64,000 nt of DNA from Hyphomicrobiales bacterium (GTDB lineage Bacteria > Pseudomonadota > Alphaproteobacteria > Rhizobiales > Rhizobiaceae): positions 1-64,000 of the forward strand of contig UBQW01000033.1 in NCBI GenBank assembly GCA_900467745.1. The letters run 5' to 3'. Made by a program: the position numbers and the translations under genes. The number at the start of each line of letters is the position of its first letter. Positions within the stretch are counted from its first letter, which is position 1. Of the stretch, positions 25,244-33,672 are shown piece after piece. Below the pieces are notes generated by a model. The model did not search any database. It saw nothing but the letters and a program-made list of their open reading frames with translations, and had not been told where the DNA came from.

Positions 25244-25531
25244 TTATTCGACGACTTTGGGCACCAGGAAGAAATTCTGATCGGTAACGGGCGCGTTGGA
25301 AACGATATCGGCGGCCTTGTTGCCGTCGGTGACGTCGTCGGTGCGCTTCTTCATCAGCATCGGCGTGACCGAGGTCATCGCTTCGACGCCTTCTACATCG
25401 ACTTCGGAGAGCTGCTCGACGAAGCCCAGGATCCCATTCAACTCGCCAACCATGCGGTTTGCCTCATCTTCGGAGACGGCAATACGGGCAAGGCGCGCAA
25501 CGCGCTTAACGGTGGCTAGGTCGACGGACAT
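25244..25531 (-). CDS. gatC: Asp-tRNA(Asn)/Glu-tRNA(Gln) amidotransferase subunit C
   Basis: The 95-aa GatC wraps around GatA and GatB to hold the amidotransferase together. It starts MSVDLATVKRVARLARIAVS and has the typical GILGFVEQLSEVDVEGVEAM segment. The second of two adjacent ATGs is chosen, with CCGGAG about 6 bases upstream. It is the first gene of gatC-gatA. Its promoter seems to be embedded in the terminator of the upstream gene. Confidence 0.95.
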   Translation of the reverse strand: MSVDLATVKRVARLARIAVSEDEANRMVGELNGILGFVEQLSEVDVEGVEAMTSVTPMLMKKRTDDVTDGNKAADIVSNAPVTDQNFFLVPKVVE

Positions 25532-25560
25532 CATATTCTCCGGATGGGATTTTCCCACAC

Positions 25561-25589
25561 GCTATAAAGGCCATGCCCGCTGTGTGCAA
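25561..25589 (-). promoter_or_regulatory. Putative sigma-70 promoter of gatCA inside a hairpin
   Basis: On the minus strand TTGCAC (25584-25589) and TATAGC (25561-25566) are separated by 17 bases. The -35 element falls in the loop, and the spacer is in one arm, of the terminator at 25566-25603. The expected start site would be near 25550-25555, giving a leader of about 20 bases. Confidence 0.5.
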
Positions 25590-25603
25590 CGGGCATGGCC
25601 TTT
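25566..25603 (-). terminator. Terminator of the UPF0173 hydrolase gene
   Basis: Perfect 14-bp stem (AAAGGCCATGCCCG at 25566-25579, CGGGCATGGCCTTT at 25590-25603) with a 10-base loop. It is 49 bases past the hydrolase stop on the minus strand, and 35 bases before the gatC start. Confidence 0.7.
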
Positions 25604-25652
25604 CGTTCATTCAGATTTCCGCCCTTTCAAGTCGGGGCGAAGTGCCAATGCG

Positions 25653-26357
25653 TCAGAGAACGACGCTCTCGCTCGGCTTGATCGCCTTCACTTCGGTCTT
25701 CGATCCTTCCATGCCGGCGACGAATTTTTCAGGCGTCTGGTCGATGATCGGGAAAGTGCCGTAGTGGCAGGGGATGGCGGTCTTGAAGTTGAAGTAGCGC
25801 TGGCAGGCGAGTGCCGCGACGGCGCCGCCCATGGTGAAGCGGTCGCCGACTGGGACGAGGCCGATATCGGGCTGGTGCAACTCGTTGATCAGCGCCATGT
25901 CGGAGAAGATGTCGGTGTCGCCCATGGCGAAGATCGAGGCTTCGTCATCGAAATGCAGCATCAGGCCGTTGGCGCTGCCGAGCGCGTGGGAGACGCCGTC
26001 CTCGGTGACCTGGGCGGAGGAGTGCAGCGCGTTGGTGAAGGTGGCGGAGAAGCCGCCGAGCGGAACCGTGCCGCCGGTGTTGCCCATCTCGATCTTCGAG
26101 ACGCCCTTGGTGCCAAGCCAGGAAGCGAGATCGGCGTTGGCGAGGACGACGGCGCCGGTTTCCTTGGCGATCGCGACGGTATCACCAACGTGGTCGCCGT
26201 GGCCGTGGGTGAGCAGGATATGGGTGACGCCAGCGGTGACGTCCTTGATGTCCTGGCCAGCGAACGAGCCGTTATGCGTCAGGAAGGGGTCGAGGAGAAT
26301 GGTTGCCTTCGCGGTCTCGATGCGGAATGCCGCATGGCCTAGCCAAGTGATCTTCAT
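25653..26357 (-). CDS. UPF0173 metal-dependent hydrolase (metallo-beta-lactamase fold)
   Basis: The 234-aa protein begins MKITWLGHAAFRIETAKATI and has the metal-binding HGHGDHVGD motif. This is the small YtkL/UPF0173 group of the metallo-beta-lactamase superfamily. The substrate is unknown. The ATG is chosen because family members begin with M-K-I-T-W-L-G-H. It is transcribed divergently from ruvX. Confidence 0.88.
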   Translation of the reverse strand: MKITWLGHAAFRIETAKATILLDPFLTHNGSFAGQDIKDVTAGVTHILLTHGHGDHVGDTVAIAKETGAVVLANADLASWLGTKGVSKIEMGNTGGTVPLGGFSATFTNALHSSAQVTEDGVSHALGSANGLMLHFDDEASIFAMGDTDIFSDMALINELHQPDIGLVPVGDRFTMGGAVAALACQRYFNFKTAIPCHYGTFPIIDQTPEKFVAGMEGSKTEVKAIKPSESVVL

Positions 26358-26476
26358 GAAATCTGTCCTTTTATTAAGTGATGCAAAAGCCTGTTTCGAT
26401 GGGTATGGAGATAACCGATAGCGCCGCAAAGAAAAGCGGTCGAGGCTTCAATTTCTTTTGACGGGATGAAACGACG

Positions 26477-26971
26477 ATGACGGTGCTGACGATCGAGGAA
26501 CTGGCGGCCGCACTTCAGCCGGGACAGGCAATCGCCGGACTCGATCTCGGCACCAAGACGATCGGACTTTCCATGTCGGATCTCGGCCGGCGATTCTCGA
26601 CGCCGCGGCCGGTCATCAAACGCGAGAAATTCACGATCGACGCCGAGGTGCTTCTGAGCTTCGCGGAGAAGGAAAAGGTCGCGGCCTTCGTCATCGGCCT
26701 GCCCATGAATATGGACGGGTCGGCCGGCCCGCGCGTCCAGGCCACACGGGCCTTCGTGCGCAACATGGAGCAGAAGACGGCCCTGCCCTTCGTCTACTGG
26801 GATGAGCGGCTGTCGACGGTTGCCGCCGAGCGGGCGCTGCTGGAGATGGACGTGTCACGCGCCAAGCGGGCCGAACGCATCGATTCGGCGGCCGCAAGCT
26901 TCATTCTTCAGGGCGCGCTGGACAGGCTGTCCTTGCTTGGAAGGGCAGCGCTCGAAGAACCGGACGCCTGA
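26477..26971 (+). CDS. ruvX: Holliday junction resolvase-like protein RuvX (YqgF)
   Basis: The 164-aa RNase H-fold protein has the catalytic-acid segment AGLDLGTKTIGLSMSD and the second motif FVIGLPMNMDGSAGPR, then VYWDERLSTVAAERALLE. YqgF is linked to Holliday-junction cleavage and to 16S rRNA processing in different species. The last 64 bases overlap the convergent small membrane protein gene. Confidence 0.92.
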   Translation: MTVLTIEELAAALQPGQAIAGLDLGTKTIGLSMSDLGRRFSTPRPVIKREKFTIDAEVLLSFAEKEKVAAFVIGLPMNMDGSAGPRVQATRAFVRNMEQKTALPFVYWDERLSTVAAERALLEMDVSRAKRAERIDSAAASFILQGALDRLSLLGRAALEEPDA

Positions 26972-27240
26972 CGTCCCCGCCACCAGGCGGCGATCTTCTT
27001 GCGCCTGCGGAAGGCCATGATGGCGAACACCACGAGGCTATCGACAACGACGGCGCGGGCGACCAGCGGCGGGATGGTTTCGGCGGGGATGCCGAGGATA
27101 TTGGCGTAGACCTGGAAGGTCAGGTCGTGGGCCTGGCGTGTGAGCATGAAGATGCCGAAGCTCATGTCGTAGTAGGATAGCCAATACCAGCCCGCCAGAA
27201 ACACGATCGGACCGGCCCAGAAGATCAGGAACCACTTCAT
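26908..27240 (-). CDS. Small membrane protein, possibly DUF6105
   Basis: The 110-aa protein has two predicted membrane helices (LIFWAGPIVFLAGWYWLSYY and AVVVDSLVVFAIMAFRRR) and a basic, serine-rich C-terminus. It looks like the rhizobial DUF6105 group (from memory, not searched). Its 3' end overlaps the end of ruvX by 64 bases on the opposite strand. Its ATG overlaps the stop of the next upstream small gene by ATGA, so the two are coupled. Confidence 0.7.
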   Translation of the reverse strand: MKWFLIFWAGPIVFLAGWYWLSYYDMSFGIFMLTRQAHDLTFQVYANILGIPAETIPPLVARAVVVDSLVVFAIMAFRRRKKIAAWWRGRQASGSSSAALPSKDSLSSAP

Positions 27241-27410
27241 GCGGTCGCCCCTCTTTGTCGCTTTGCGAATGGCAGATCAAGCGAGACCAGCCATGTCGAT
27301 AATGCCATCAAACCCAGCACCAGCGCCGGCACCGCGATATCGAGCGCGAGCACGGCAAAGAACATCATCGCGGCAACGAGGAACATGATTCTCGCGATTT
27401 TGGTTCGCAT
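27237..27410 (-). CDS. Small membrane protein, 57 aa
   Basis: Two hydrophobic helices (ARIMFLVAAMMFFAVLALDI and VPALVLGLMALSTWLV) are followed by a basic tail. It is translationally coupled (ATGA) to the downstream 110-aa membrane protein, which suggests the two act together. The ATG immediately follows a long inverted repeat whose 3' arm contains the GGAA used as ribosome-binding site. The function is unknown. Confidence 0.65.
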   Translation of the reverse strand: MRTKIARIMFLVAAMMFFAVLALDIAVPALVLGLMALSTWLVSLDLPFAKRQRGATA

Positions 27411-27449
27411 GGTTCCAGACAACTCAAACTTTGAAACTGTCTGGTAACC
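27411..27449 (-). promoter_or_regulatory. Inverted repeat covering the ribosome-binding site of the 57-aa membrane protein gene
   Basis: On the minus strand GGTT-x-CCAGACA pairs with TGTCTGG-AACC, with an inner palindrome TCAAAGTTTGA in the loop. The 3' arm contains GGAA and ends directly at the ATG. It could fold in RNA to hide the ribosome-binding site, or act as a DNA operator. Confidence 0.45.
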
Positions 27450-27534
27450 TGACTTCTTAAACACTCAGGCGCAACGTAAACCATTTGTTAAGGTTAACGG
27501 CGAAGCGGGAGGCTGTGGGAAAGTATGGGCCCAA

Positions 27535-28215
27535 TCAGCCGTAAACGCCGCGAACGATGCGTTTCAGGGCCTGCTCCGCCTTCTCCCAATCCTTCGATGC
27601 CTTCAGCGCCAGACCGGCGCACTGCCCGCCAGCCGACGCCGAAAGTACGATATGCTGGATGGCGGCGATCAGAATCGCGTTGACGGCGACGGCGTCGACG
27701 CCCTTGGGTGGCGTCAGCGAGCCGCGCATGCGCTCCAGCCATGTGGCCAGCGCTTTCGAGCGCGCTTCGGAGAGGCGGCGGACCTGCTCGGTGTTTTCGG
27801 ACACCTCCCAGGCGACGATGCGGCGCATCAGCGGATCGTCGCGCAGGGCCTGGAGGAAGAGCAGCGACAGGCGCTCCATCAGATCGCCGTAGGTCAGCAG
27901 GAACATGCCGCCCGTATCCTCGGGAATGCGGTCCTTCACCCAGGTGCCGAGGTCGGCGCCGATCGCATCGACCAAGCCATTCAGGCCGCCGTAGTAACGA
28001 TAGATCAACTGCTTATCGCAGCCGGCCTTCCGCGCCACCGCATTGATGCCGAAGTTCTGGAACCCCTCTTCCGCAAGCAGCGCCTTGGCGGCGTTGAGGA
28101 TCGCCTTTTCAGTTGCGCCACGGTCACGCACACGCTTTTCCGGTTCGGCCTGCGGTGCGCTCGCGATGGGGGTCAAAGGCATGGGGTCATTCAGCATCAA
28201 AGACTCGGATTTCAT
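27535..28215 (-). CDS. TetR/AcrR family transcriptional regulator
   Basis: The 226-aa protein has an N-terminal extension (about 35 residues) and then a TetR HTH (INAVARKAGCDKQLIYRYYGGLNGLVDAI). The C-terminal ligand domain is of the usual size. A perfect 5-bp palindrome lies just upstream of its start, suggesting autoregulation. An ATG seven codons downstream is an alternative start. Its targets are not evident. The neighbouring 57-aa and 110-aa membrane genes downstream on the same strand are candidates. Confidence 0.8.
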   Translation of the reverse strand: MKSESLMLNDPMPLTPIASAPQAEPEKRVRDRGATEKAILNAAKALLAEEGFQNFGINAVARKAGCDKQLIYRYYGGLNGLVDAIGADLGTWVKDRIPEDTGGMFLLTYGDLMERLSLLFLQALRDDPLMRRIVAWEVSENTEQVRRLSEARSKALATWLERMRGSLTPPKGVDAVAVNAILIAAIQHIVLSASAGGQCAGLALKASKDWEKAEQALKRIVRGVYG

Positions 28216-28220
28216 GTGTC

Positions 28221-28234
28221 ACTCATCGGTGAGT
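28221..28234. promoter_or_regulatory. Putative TetR operator
   Basis: ACTCA-TCGG-TGAGT is a perfect 14-base palindrome with a 4-base centre, 6 bases upstream of the TetR gene ATG. Such sites typically bind the regulator itself (family knowledge); binding here is inferred. Confidence 0.45.
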
Positions 28235-28339
28235 AACAACACCGCCCCTTACCGGCAACGGCGAACCCCTTGAAAGATTGTGGATTGTTTTCAGGCCATT
28301 CGCGGCGCGCAGCCGAATGTCGCCGCGTGGCGACATCGA

Positions 28340-28960
28340 TCAGAGCGCTTGGCCGAACCAGACTGTGCGTTCGGACGGCTCGACGAGCGGCGGCCCGAGG
28401 CGCGTGAAGCCGCGCGAACCCCAGAAGCCGATGCCATTGGCATTCGTTGCGCTGGCGCCGAGATGCACGGATTTCACGCCGGCGTCTCTTGCCTGCGAGA
28501 GCCACATGTCGAGCAGCTTCGTTCCCATCCCCTGCCCGCGCAGACGCGACAGCAGGTTCATATGGATATGAGCCGGGAAAGCCTCGATGATGGCCGCTGG
28601 CGCCGACGAGGGATGATGGATCGCGGCGATGCGTTTCTCGTCGGCGTTCCAGAGTTCGGGATCGCCTTGCGGGTCCGGGTAGGCGCTGCGCAGCGCCGGC
28701 CACCAGTCGCGCTCAAGCTCTGCCTGAAAGGCAAGCGTATCGTAGACACCGACGATATAGCCGGCGACGCCTTCGGCATCCTCGACCACGAAGGCTGTTT
28801 CAGGGCTGAGCGTCACGTAGGGCGCGGAATAGATGTGGCCGATGAGCTTGCCGTCACCATGCAGTGACGTTGCATCCTGGCCGGCGTCGCCCGTGACCAG
28901 CGAGATGTTGTAGATCTGATCGAGATCGTCGAGGCGGGCGCGGCGCAGCGTTGTCGTCAT
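28340..28960 (-). CDS. GNAT family N-acetyltransferase
   Basis: The 206-aa GNAT protein has the acetyl-CoA loop RGQGMGTKLLDMW and the C-terminal ATNANGIGFWGSRGF. It is longer than the other GNATs here. Its start overlaps the stop of the acyl-CoA dehydrogenase gene by one base (TGATG), so the two are coupled. The substrate is unknown. Confidence 0.82.
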   Translation of the reverse strand: MTTTLRRARLDDLDQIYNISLVTGDAGQDATSLHGDGKLIGHIYSAPYVTLSPETAFVVEDAEGVAGYIVGVYDTLAFQAELERDWWPALRSAYPDPQGDPELWNADEKRIAAIHHPSSAPAAIIEAFPAHIHMNLLSRLRGQGMGTKLLDMWLSQARDAGVKSVHLGASATNANGIGFWGSRGFTRLGPPLVEPSERTVWFGQAL

Positions 28961-30609
28961 CAGGATGCCGGCGGATAGAGGAGATCGACGATGTAGCTGG
29001 CGTCGAAGCGGCTATCGAGCATGCCGTAGGTGGAGCGCCAGCCGCCGGCGAGACGGGTTTCGATGAAGGCATCGGCGATGCGCCCTGCCCCCAGACGATA
29101 AAGCTCGGCGGCGCCGGCCGCGAGCGCCAGCTGCTCGACGAGCAGGCGGGCAGCGCCCTCGTCGCGTTCGCAAAGCGCCATCGCGGCGCGGAGCACGTCG
29201 ATGGTCTTCTTTCCAGCCGGGCCGAGATCCCTCGCAAGCCCTGCGAAGACGGTCTCGAAGAGATCCTTGCCGCGGTTCAGGATACGCAGCACGTCGAGCG
29301 CCATGACGTTGCCCGAGCCTTCCCAGATCGCATTCACCGGCGCCTCGCGGTAGTGGCGGGCGATCGGGCGTTCCTCGATATAGCCGCTGCCGCCGATGCA
29401 CTCCATCGCTTCGTAGATCAGCGCGGGCGCGATCTTGCAGCACCAGTATTTGGCGACCGGCGTCATGACGCGGGCGTAGGCGGCCTCTTCGGCGCTGCCG
29501 CGCGCGCGGTCGAAGGCGTCGGCAAGACGGAAGGACAAGGCTGTGGCGGCGGCGACATCAAGCGCCATGTCGGCGAGCACGCGGGTCATGATCGGCTGGC
29601 TGACGAGCATCTTGCCGAAGACGCTGCGGCCGCGCGTGTGGTGCACGGCCTCGGCCAGCGAGGCGCGCATGATGCCAGAGGATGCCAGCGCGCAATCGAG
29701 GCGCGTCAGCGTGACCATGTCGAGAATGGTGCGAACGCCGGCATCCGGGCCGCCGAGCAGGAAGCCGAAGGTATCGCTGAACTCGACCTCGGACGAGGCG
29801 TTCGAGCGGTTGCCGACCTTGTCCTTCAGCCGCTGGAACTGCAGTCCGTTGGCCGATCCGTCTTCGAGCAGGCGCGGCACCAGGAAGCAGCCCATGCCCT
29901 CCTTGGTCTGCGCCAGCATGATGAAGGCGTCGCTCATCGGCGCCGACATGAACCACTTGTGGCCCGACAGGCGGTAGATGCCTTCGCTGACCTTTTCGGC
30001 AGACGTCGTGTTGGAGCGGACATCGGTGCCGCCCTGCTTTTCGGTCATGCCCATGCCGATGGTCACGGCGGATTTCTGCATGGCCGGCTTGTTCGCCGAA
30101 TCGTATTTGCGCGACAGGATCCTTGGCGCCCAGTCCTTCTGGACGGCGGGCGATGCGGAGAGAGCGGCAACGGATGCGCTCGTCATGGTGATCGGGCAGA
30201 GGTGGCCGGTCTCGAGCTGCGACGACAGGTAGAAGCGGGCGGCGCGGATCTTGTGCGCCTGGTCTTTCGCCTCGGCATCGGCCTGCGGATCCCAGACGGA
30301 CGAATGAAGACCAACGGACATTGAGCGGCGCATCAGCGCGTGCCAAGCCGGGTGAAACTCCACGACATCGAGCCGTTCGCCGCGCGGGCCATGGGTGCGC
30401 AGCTGCGGCACGCCCTGGTTTGCCATGCGCGCCAGTTCCTGCGCTTCCGGCGAGGTGACGTAGCGGCCCATATTGTCGAGATCATCGCGAATGCCGCGCG
30501 GCAACGCCCCGGTGAGGTCGACGATCAGCGGATCGGACCTGTAGGCGTTGATGCCGGACCACAGGCTCGGCTGGTTGAGTTCGGCGAGTTTTTCTTCAGC
30601 GGGTATCAT
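28960..30609 (-). CDS. Acyl-CoA dehydrogenase family protein (AidB-like)
   Basis: The 549-aa protein has an N-terminal extension with NQPSLWSGINAYRSDPLI, the acyl-CoA dehydrogenase core with FAD-contacting segments (CPITMTSASVAAL, TEKQGGTDVRSN, GHKWFMSAPMSDAFIMLAQT) and the C-terminal MECIGGSGYIEE helix. The length and N-terminus fit the AidB branch, whose E. coli member is linked to the alkylation response. Other substrates are possible. It is divergent from pyrB. Confidence 0.85.
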   Translation of the reverse strand: MIPAEEKLAELNQPSLWSGINAYRSDPLIVDLTGALPRGIRDDLDNMGRYVTSPEAQELARMANQGVPQLRTHGPRGERLDVVEFHPAWHALMRRSMSVGLHSSVWDPQADAEAKDQAHKIRAARFYLSSQLETGHLCPITMTSASVAALSASPAVQKDWAPRILSRKYDSANKPAMQKSAVTIGMGMTEKQGGTDVRSNTTSAEKVSEGIYRLSGHKWFMSAPMSDAFIMLAQTKEGMGCFLVPRLLEDGSANGLQFQRLKDKVGNRSNASSEVEFSDTFGFLLGGPDAGVRTILDMVTLTRLDCALASSGIMRASLAEAVHHTRGRSVFGKMLVSQPIMTRVLADMALDVAAATALSFRLADAFDRARGSAEEAAYARVMTPVAKYWCCKIAPALIYEAMECIGGSGYIEERPIARHYREAPVNAIWEGSGNVMALDVLRILNRGKDLFETVFAGLARDLGPAGKKTIDVLRAAMALCERDEGAARLLVEQLALAAGAAELYRLGAGRIADAFIETRLAGGWRSTYGMLDSRFDASYIVDLLYPPAS

Positions 30610-30785
30610 GAATCGCTTCTAGAGTATGAGGCGGGCAAAGGGAAACCGGAAGTTGGGCACTCCTTGTGCTTTAGCCCAATTGCGACAAAATTGCAGGGGG
30701 AGAGCGCGGTTTGCCCACAGCGCATGCTTGCCGCCGCCGCACGCACTCTTTATAGAGCCGCTGACGACAGCATAGAGGCAGGTTC

Positions 30786-31742
30786 ATGGTCTTCTTTCCC
30801 CACCGCCACCTCATCGGTATCAAAGGGCTCACAGAGCAGGATATCACCTTTCTCCTCGACAAGGCCGACGAGGCCGTCAAGATCAGTCGACAGCGAGAGA
30901 AAAAGACGTCGACCCTCAGGGGACTGACGCAGATCAATCTGTTTTTCGAAGCATCCACCCGCACGCAGGCCTCCTTCGAGCTCGCCGGCAAGCGCCTCGG
31001 CGCCGACGTGATGAACATGTCGGTCGGCAATTCGTCGGTGAAGAAGGGCGAAACGCTGATCGACACGGCGATGACGCTGAACGCGATGCGCCCCGACGTG
31101 CTTGTTATCAGGCACTCCAGCGCAGGCGCTGCAGCGCTTCTCGCGCAGAAGGTTTCCTGCTCCGTGGTCAATGCCGGCGACGGCCAGCATGAGCATCCGA
31201 CGCAGGCGCTGCTCGACGCGCTGACGATCCGCCGTGCCAAGGGCAAGCTCTCGCGCATCATCGTCGCCATCTGCGGTGACGTTCTACACTCGCGCGTGGC
31301 GCGCTCCAACATTCTGCTTCTCAACGCCATGGGTGCCAGGGTTCGCGTCGTGGCGCCGGCGACGCTGCTTCCAGCTGGCATCGCCGACATGGGCGTCGAG
31401 GTCTTCCACTCGATGAAGGAAGGGCTGAAGGACGCCGACGTCGTCATGATGCTCCGGCTGCAGCGCGAGCGCATGTCCGGCGCCTTCGTGCCGTCGGTGC
31501 GCGAATATTTCCACTTCTATGGTCTCGACGCGGAAACGCTGAAGGCGGCGAAGGAGGATGCGCTGGTCATGCACCCTGGGCCGATGAACCGCGGGGTGGA
31601 AATCGCCTCCGAGGTCGCGGACGGGCCGCAGAGCGTGATCGCCGAACAGGTCGAAATGGGTGTCGCCGTACGCATGGCTGTCATGGAAACGCTGCTGATC
31701 TCGCAGAACCAGGGTCCCCGCAGCGAAGGAGCCGGCGCATGA
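30786..31742 (+). CDS. pyrB: Aspartate carbamoyltransferase catalytic subunit
   Basis: The 318-aa enzyme makes carbamoyl aspartate in pyrimidine synthesis. It contains the carbamoyl-phosphate motif STRTQASFE, the HPTQALLD motif and the C-terminal VMHPGPMNRGVEI. The gene overlaps the dihydroorotase-like gene by ATGA. No regulatory chain gene (pyrI) is seen. A pyrB-pyrC' pair is known in Pseudomonas, where PyrC' is needed to assemble the ATCase. Confidence 0.95.
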   Translation: MVFFPHRHLIGIKGLTEQDITFLLDKADEAVKISRQREKKTSTLRGLTQINLFFEASTRTQASFELAGKRLGADVMNMSVGNSSVKKGETLIDTAMTLNAMRPDVLVIRHSSAGAAALLAQKVSCSVVNAGDGQHEHPTQALLDALTIRRAKGKLSRIIVAICGDVLHSRVARSNILLLNAMGARVRVVAPATLLPAGIADMGVEVFHSMKEGLKDADVVMMLRLQRERMSGAFVPSVREYFHFYGLDAETLKAAKEDALVMHPGPMNRGVEIASEVADGPQSVIAEQVEMGVAVRMAVMETLLISQNQGPRSEGAGA

Positions 31743-33028
31743 GCAACTCGATCGTCTTCAAGAACGTTCGCATCATCGACCCCTCCCGCAATCTCGACGA
31801 AGTCGGCGCGATCGTCGTCAAGGACGGCGTGATCGTCGCTTCCGGCAAGGATGCCCTGAACGAGGCCCTGCCGGCAGGCGCCACGGTGCGCGACTGCAAC
31901 GGACTTGTCGCGGCACCCGGCCTCGTGGACGCACGCGTCCATATCGGCGAGCCTGGAGCCGAGCATCGTGAGACTATCGAGTCGGCCAGCCGGGCTGCGG
32001 CCGCAGGCGGCGTGACCTCGATCATCATGATGCCAGATACCGATCCCGTGATCGACGACATCGCGCTGGTCGAATTCGTGAAGAAGACCGCCCGCGACAA
32101 GGCGCTGGTCAATGTCTATCCGGCAGCGGCGATCACCAAGGGTCTCGCCGGCGAAGAGATGAGCGAGATCGGCATGCTGATGGAAGCCGGCGCGGTCGCC
32201 TTCACCGACGGCCGCTCCAGTATCCACGATGCGCAGGTGCTGCGTCGGGTGATGACCTATGCGCGCGAATTCGGCGCGGTGATCTCCTGCGAAACGCGCG
32301 ACCAGCATCTGGCGGCCGGCGGCGTCATGAACGAGGGGCTGTTCGCAAGCTGGCTCGGCCTCAGCGGCATACCGCGCGAGACAGAACTGATCCCGCTGGA
32401 GCGCGACCTGCGCATCGCCAAGCTGACGCGCGGCAAGTACCACGCAGCGATGATCTCGGTTCCTGAATCCGTCGAGGCCATCGAGCTGGCGAAGAGCCGT
32501 GGCGCGACTGTCACCTGCGGCATCTCGATCAACAATCTGGCACTCAACGAAAACGACATCGGCGAGTACCGAACCTTCTTCAAGCTCTATCCTCCGCTGC
32601 GTTCGGAAGACGACCGCGTGGCGATGGTGGATGCGCTGGCGCGTGGGGCGATCGACATCATCGTCTCCTCGCACGATCCGCAGGACGTCGACACCAAGCG
32701 CCTGCCCTTCGGCGAGGCTGCGGACGGTGCCGTCGGGCTCGAGACCATGCTGGCGGCAGCCCTTCGCCTGCACCATAGCGGGCATGTGACGCTGATGCGC
32801 CTGATCGATGCCATGTCGACGCGTCCTGCGCAGATCTTCGGCCTCGATGCTGGCACGCTGAAGCCCGGCGCCAAGGCGGATATCGTGCTGATCGATCTCG
32901 AAGAGCCTTGGATTGTCGCCAAGGACATGCTTCTCTCGCGGTCGAAGAACACGCCGTTCGAAGACGCGCGCTTCAGCGGACGTGCGGTCGCGACCTATGT
33001 CGCCGGCCAGTGCGTCCATACATTATAA
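31739..33028 (+). CDS. Dihydroorotase-like pseudoenzyme (PyrC')
   Basis: The 429-aa protein has the class I dihydroorotase fold throughout, but the metal-binding residues are replaced. The usual D-x-H-x-H motif reads DARVH (R66 for the first His), followed by GEPG instead of REPG. The histidine in YHVAHVS is replaced by methionine (M238), and the aspartate of the TDHAPH motif by serine (SSHDPQ, 310-315). It is therefore expected to be catalytically inactive and structural, as in Pseudomonas PyrC'. An active PyrC must be encoded elsewhere (inference). It is translationally coupled to pyrB. Confidence 0.9.
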   Translation: MSNSIVFKNVRIIDPSRNLDEVGAIVVKDGVIVASGKDALNEALPAGATVRDCNGLVAAPGLVDARVHIGEPGAEHRETIESASRAAAAGGVTSIIMMPDTDPVIDDIALVEFVKKTARDKALVNVYPAAAITKGLAGEEMSEIGMLMEAGAVAFTDGRSSIHDAQVLRRVMTYAREFGAVISCETRDQHLAAGGVMNEGLFASWLGLSGIPRETELIPLERDLRIAKLTRGKYHAAMISVPESVEAIELAKSRGATVTCGISINNLALNENDIGEYRTFFKLYPPLRSEDDRVAMVDALARGAIDIIVSSHDPQDVDTKRLPFGEAADGAVGLETMLAAALRLHHSGHVTLMRLIDAMSTRPAQIFGLDAGTLKPGAKADIVLIDLEEPWIVAKDMLLSRSKNTPFEDARFSGRAVATYVAGQCVHTL

Positions 33029-33046
33029 GAAGACAAGTGGGGGAAC

Positions 33047-33667
33047 ATGGGCGCTGATCTCATGACGTGGCAGATCACCTGGCAAATCGCGCTGGCGGCG
33101 GCCGCCATCGGCTATCTGCTGGGCTCCATTCCGTTCGGGCTGATTTTGACACGCGCGGCCGGGCTCGGCGACGTGCGCAGCATCGGCTCGGGCAATATCG
33201 GTGCCACCAATGTTCTTCGAACCGGCAACAAGAAGCTGGCGGCGGCTACGCTGCTGCTTGATGCGCTGAAAGCATCGGCGGCGGCGTGGATCGTTTCCTA
33301 CTTCTTCGGCCCGGAAGCCGCCGTGATCGCCGGCTTCTTCGCCTTCATCGGCCACCTCTTCCCCGTCTGGATCGGCTTCAAGGGCGGCAAGGGTGTCGCG
33401 ACCTATATCGGCACGCTGCTTGGCGTCGCGCCGCTGATGGTTCTTGGCTTTGCGGCGGTCTGGTTGGGGGTTGCCTTCCTCACCCGCTATTCTTCTCTTT
33501 CCGCACTGGTTGCAATGCTTGTCATTCCGGTTGCATTGTGGATACTGGGTGCAGAGAAGGTTGCAGCGATCATGGCGATCATGACGGTGATCTCCTACTG
33601 GAAGCACAAGGCCAATATCAGCCGCCTCATCAGCGGCACGGAAAGCAAGATCGGGGCAAAGGGATAG
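33047..33667 (+). CDS. plsY: Glycerol-3-phosphate acyltransferase (acyl-phosphate type)
   Basis: The 206-aa polytopic membrane protein acylates glycerol-3-phosphate using acyl-phosphate, the first step of phospholipid synthesis. It has the family motifs YLLGSIPFGLI, GSGNIGATNV and GHLFPVWIGFKGGKGVAT, and about five membrane helices. GGGGGAAC lies next to the ATG. It stands between pyrC' and dprA, a common rhizobial order. Confidence 0.94.
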   Translation: MGADLMTWQITWQIALAAAAIGYLLGSIPFGLILTRAAGLGDVRSIGSGNIGATNVLRTGNKKLAAATLLLDALKASAAAWIVSYFFGPEAAVIAGFFAFIGHLFPVWIGFKGGKGVATYIGTLLGVAPLMVLGFAAVWLGVAFLTRYSSLSALVAMLVIPVALWILGAEKVAAIMAIMTVISYWKHKANISRLISGTESKIGAKG

Positions 33668-33672
33668 GATAG

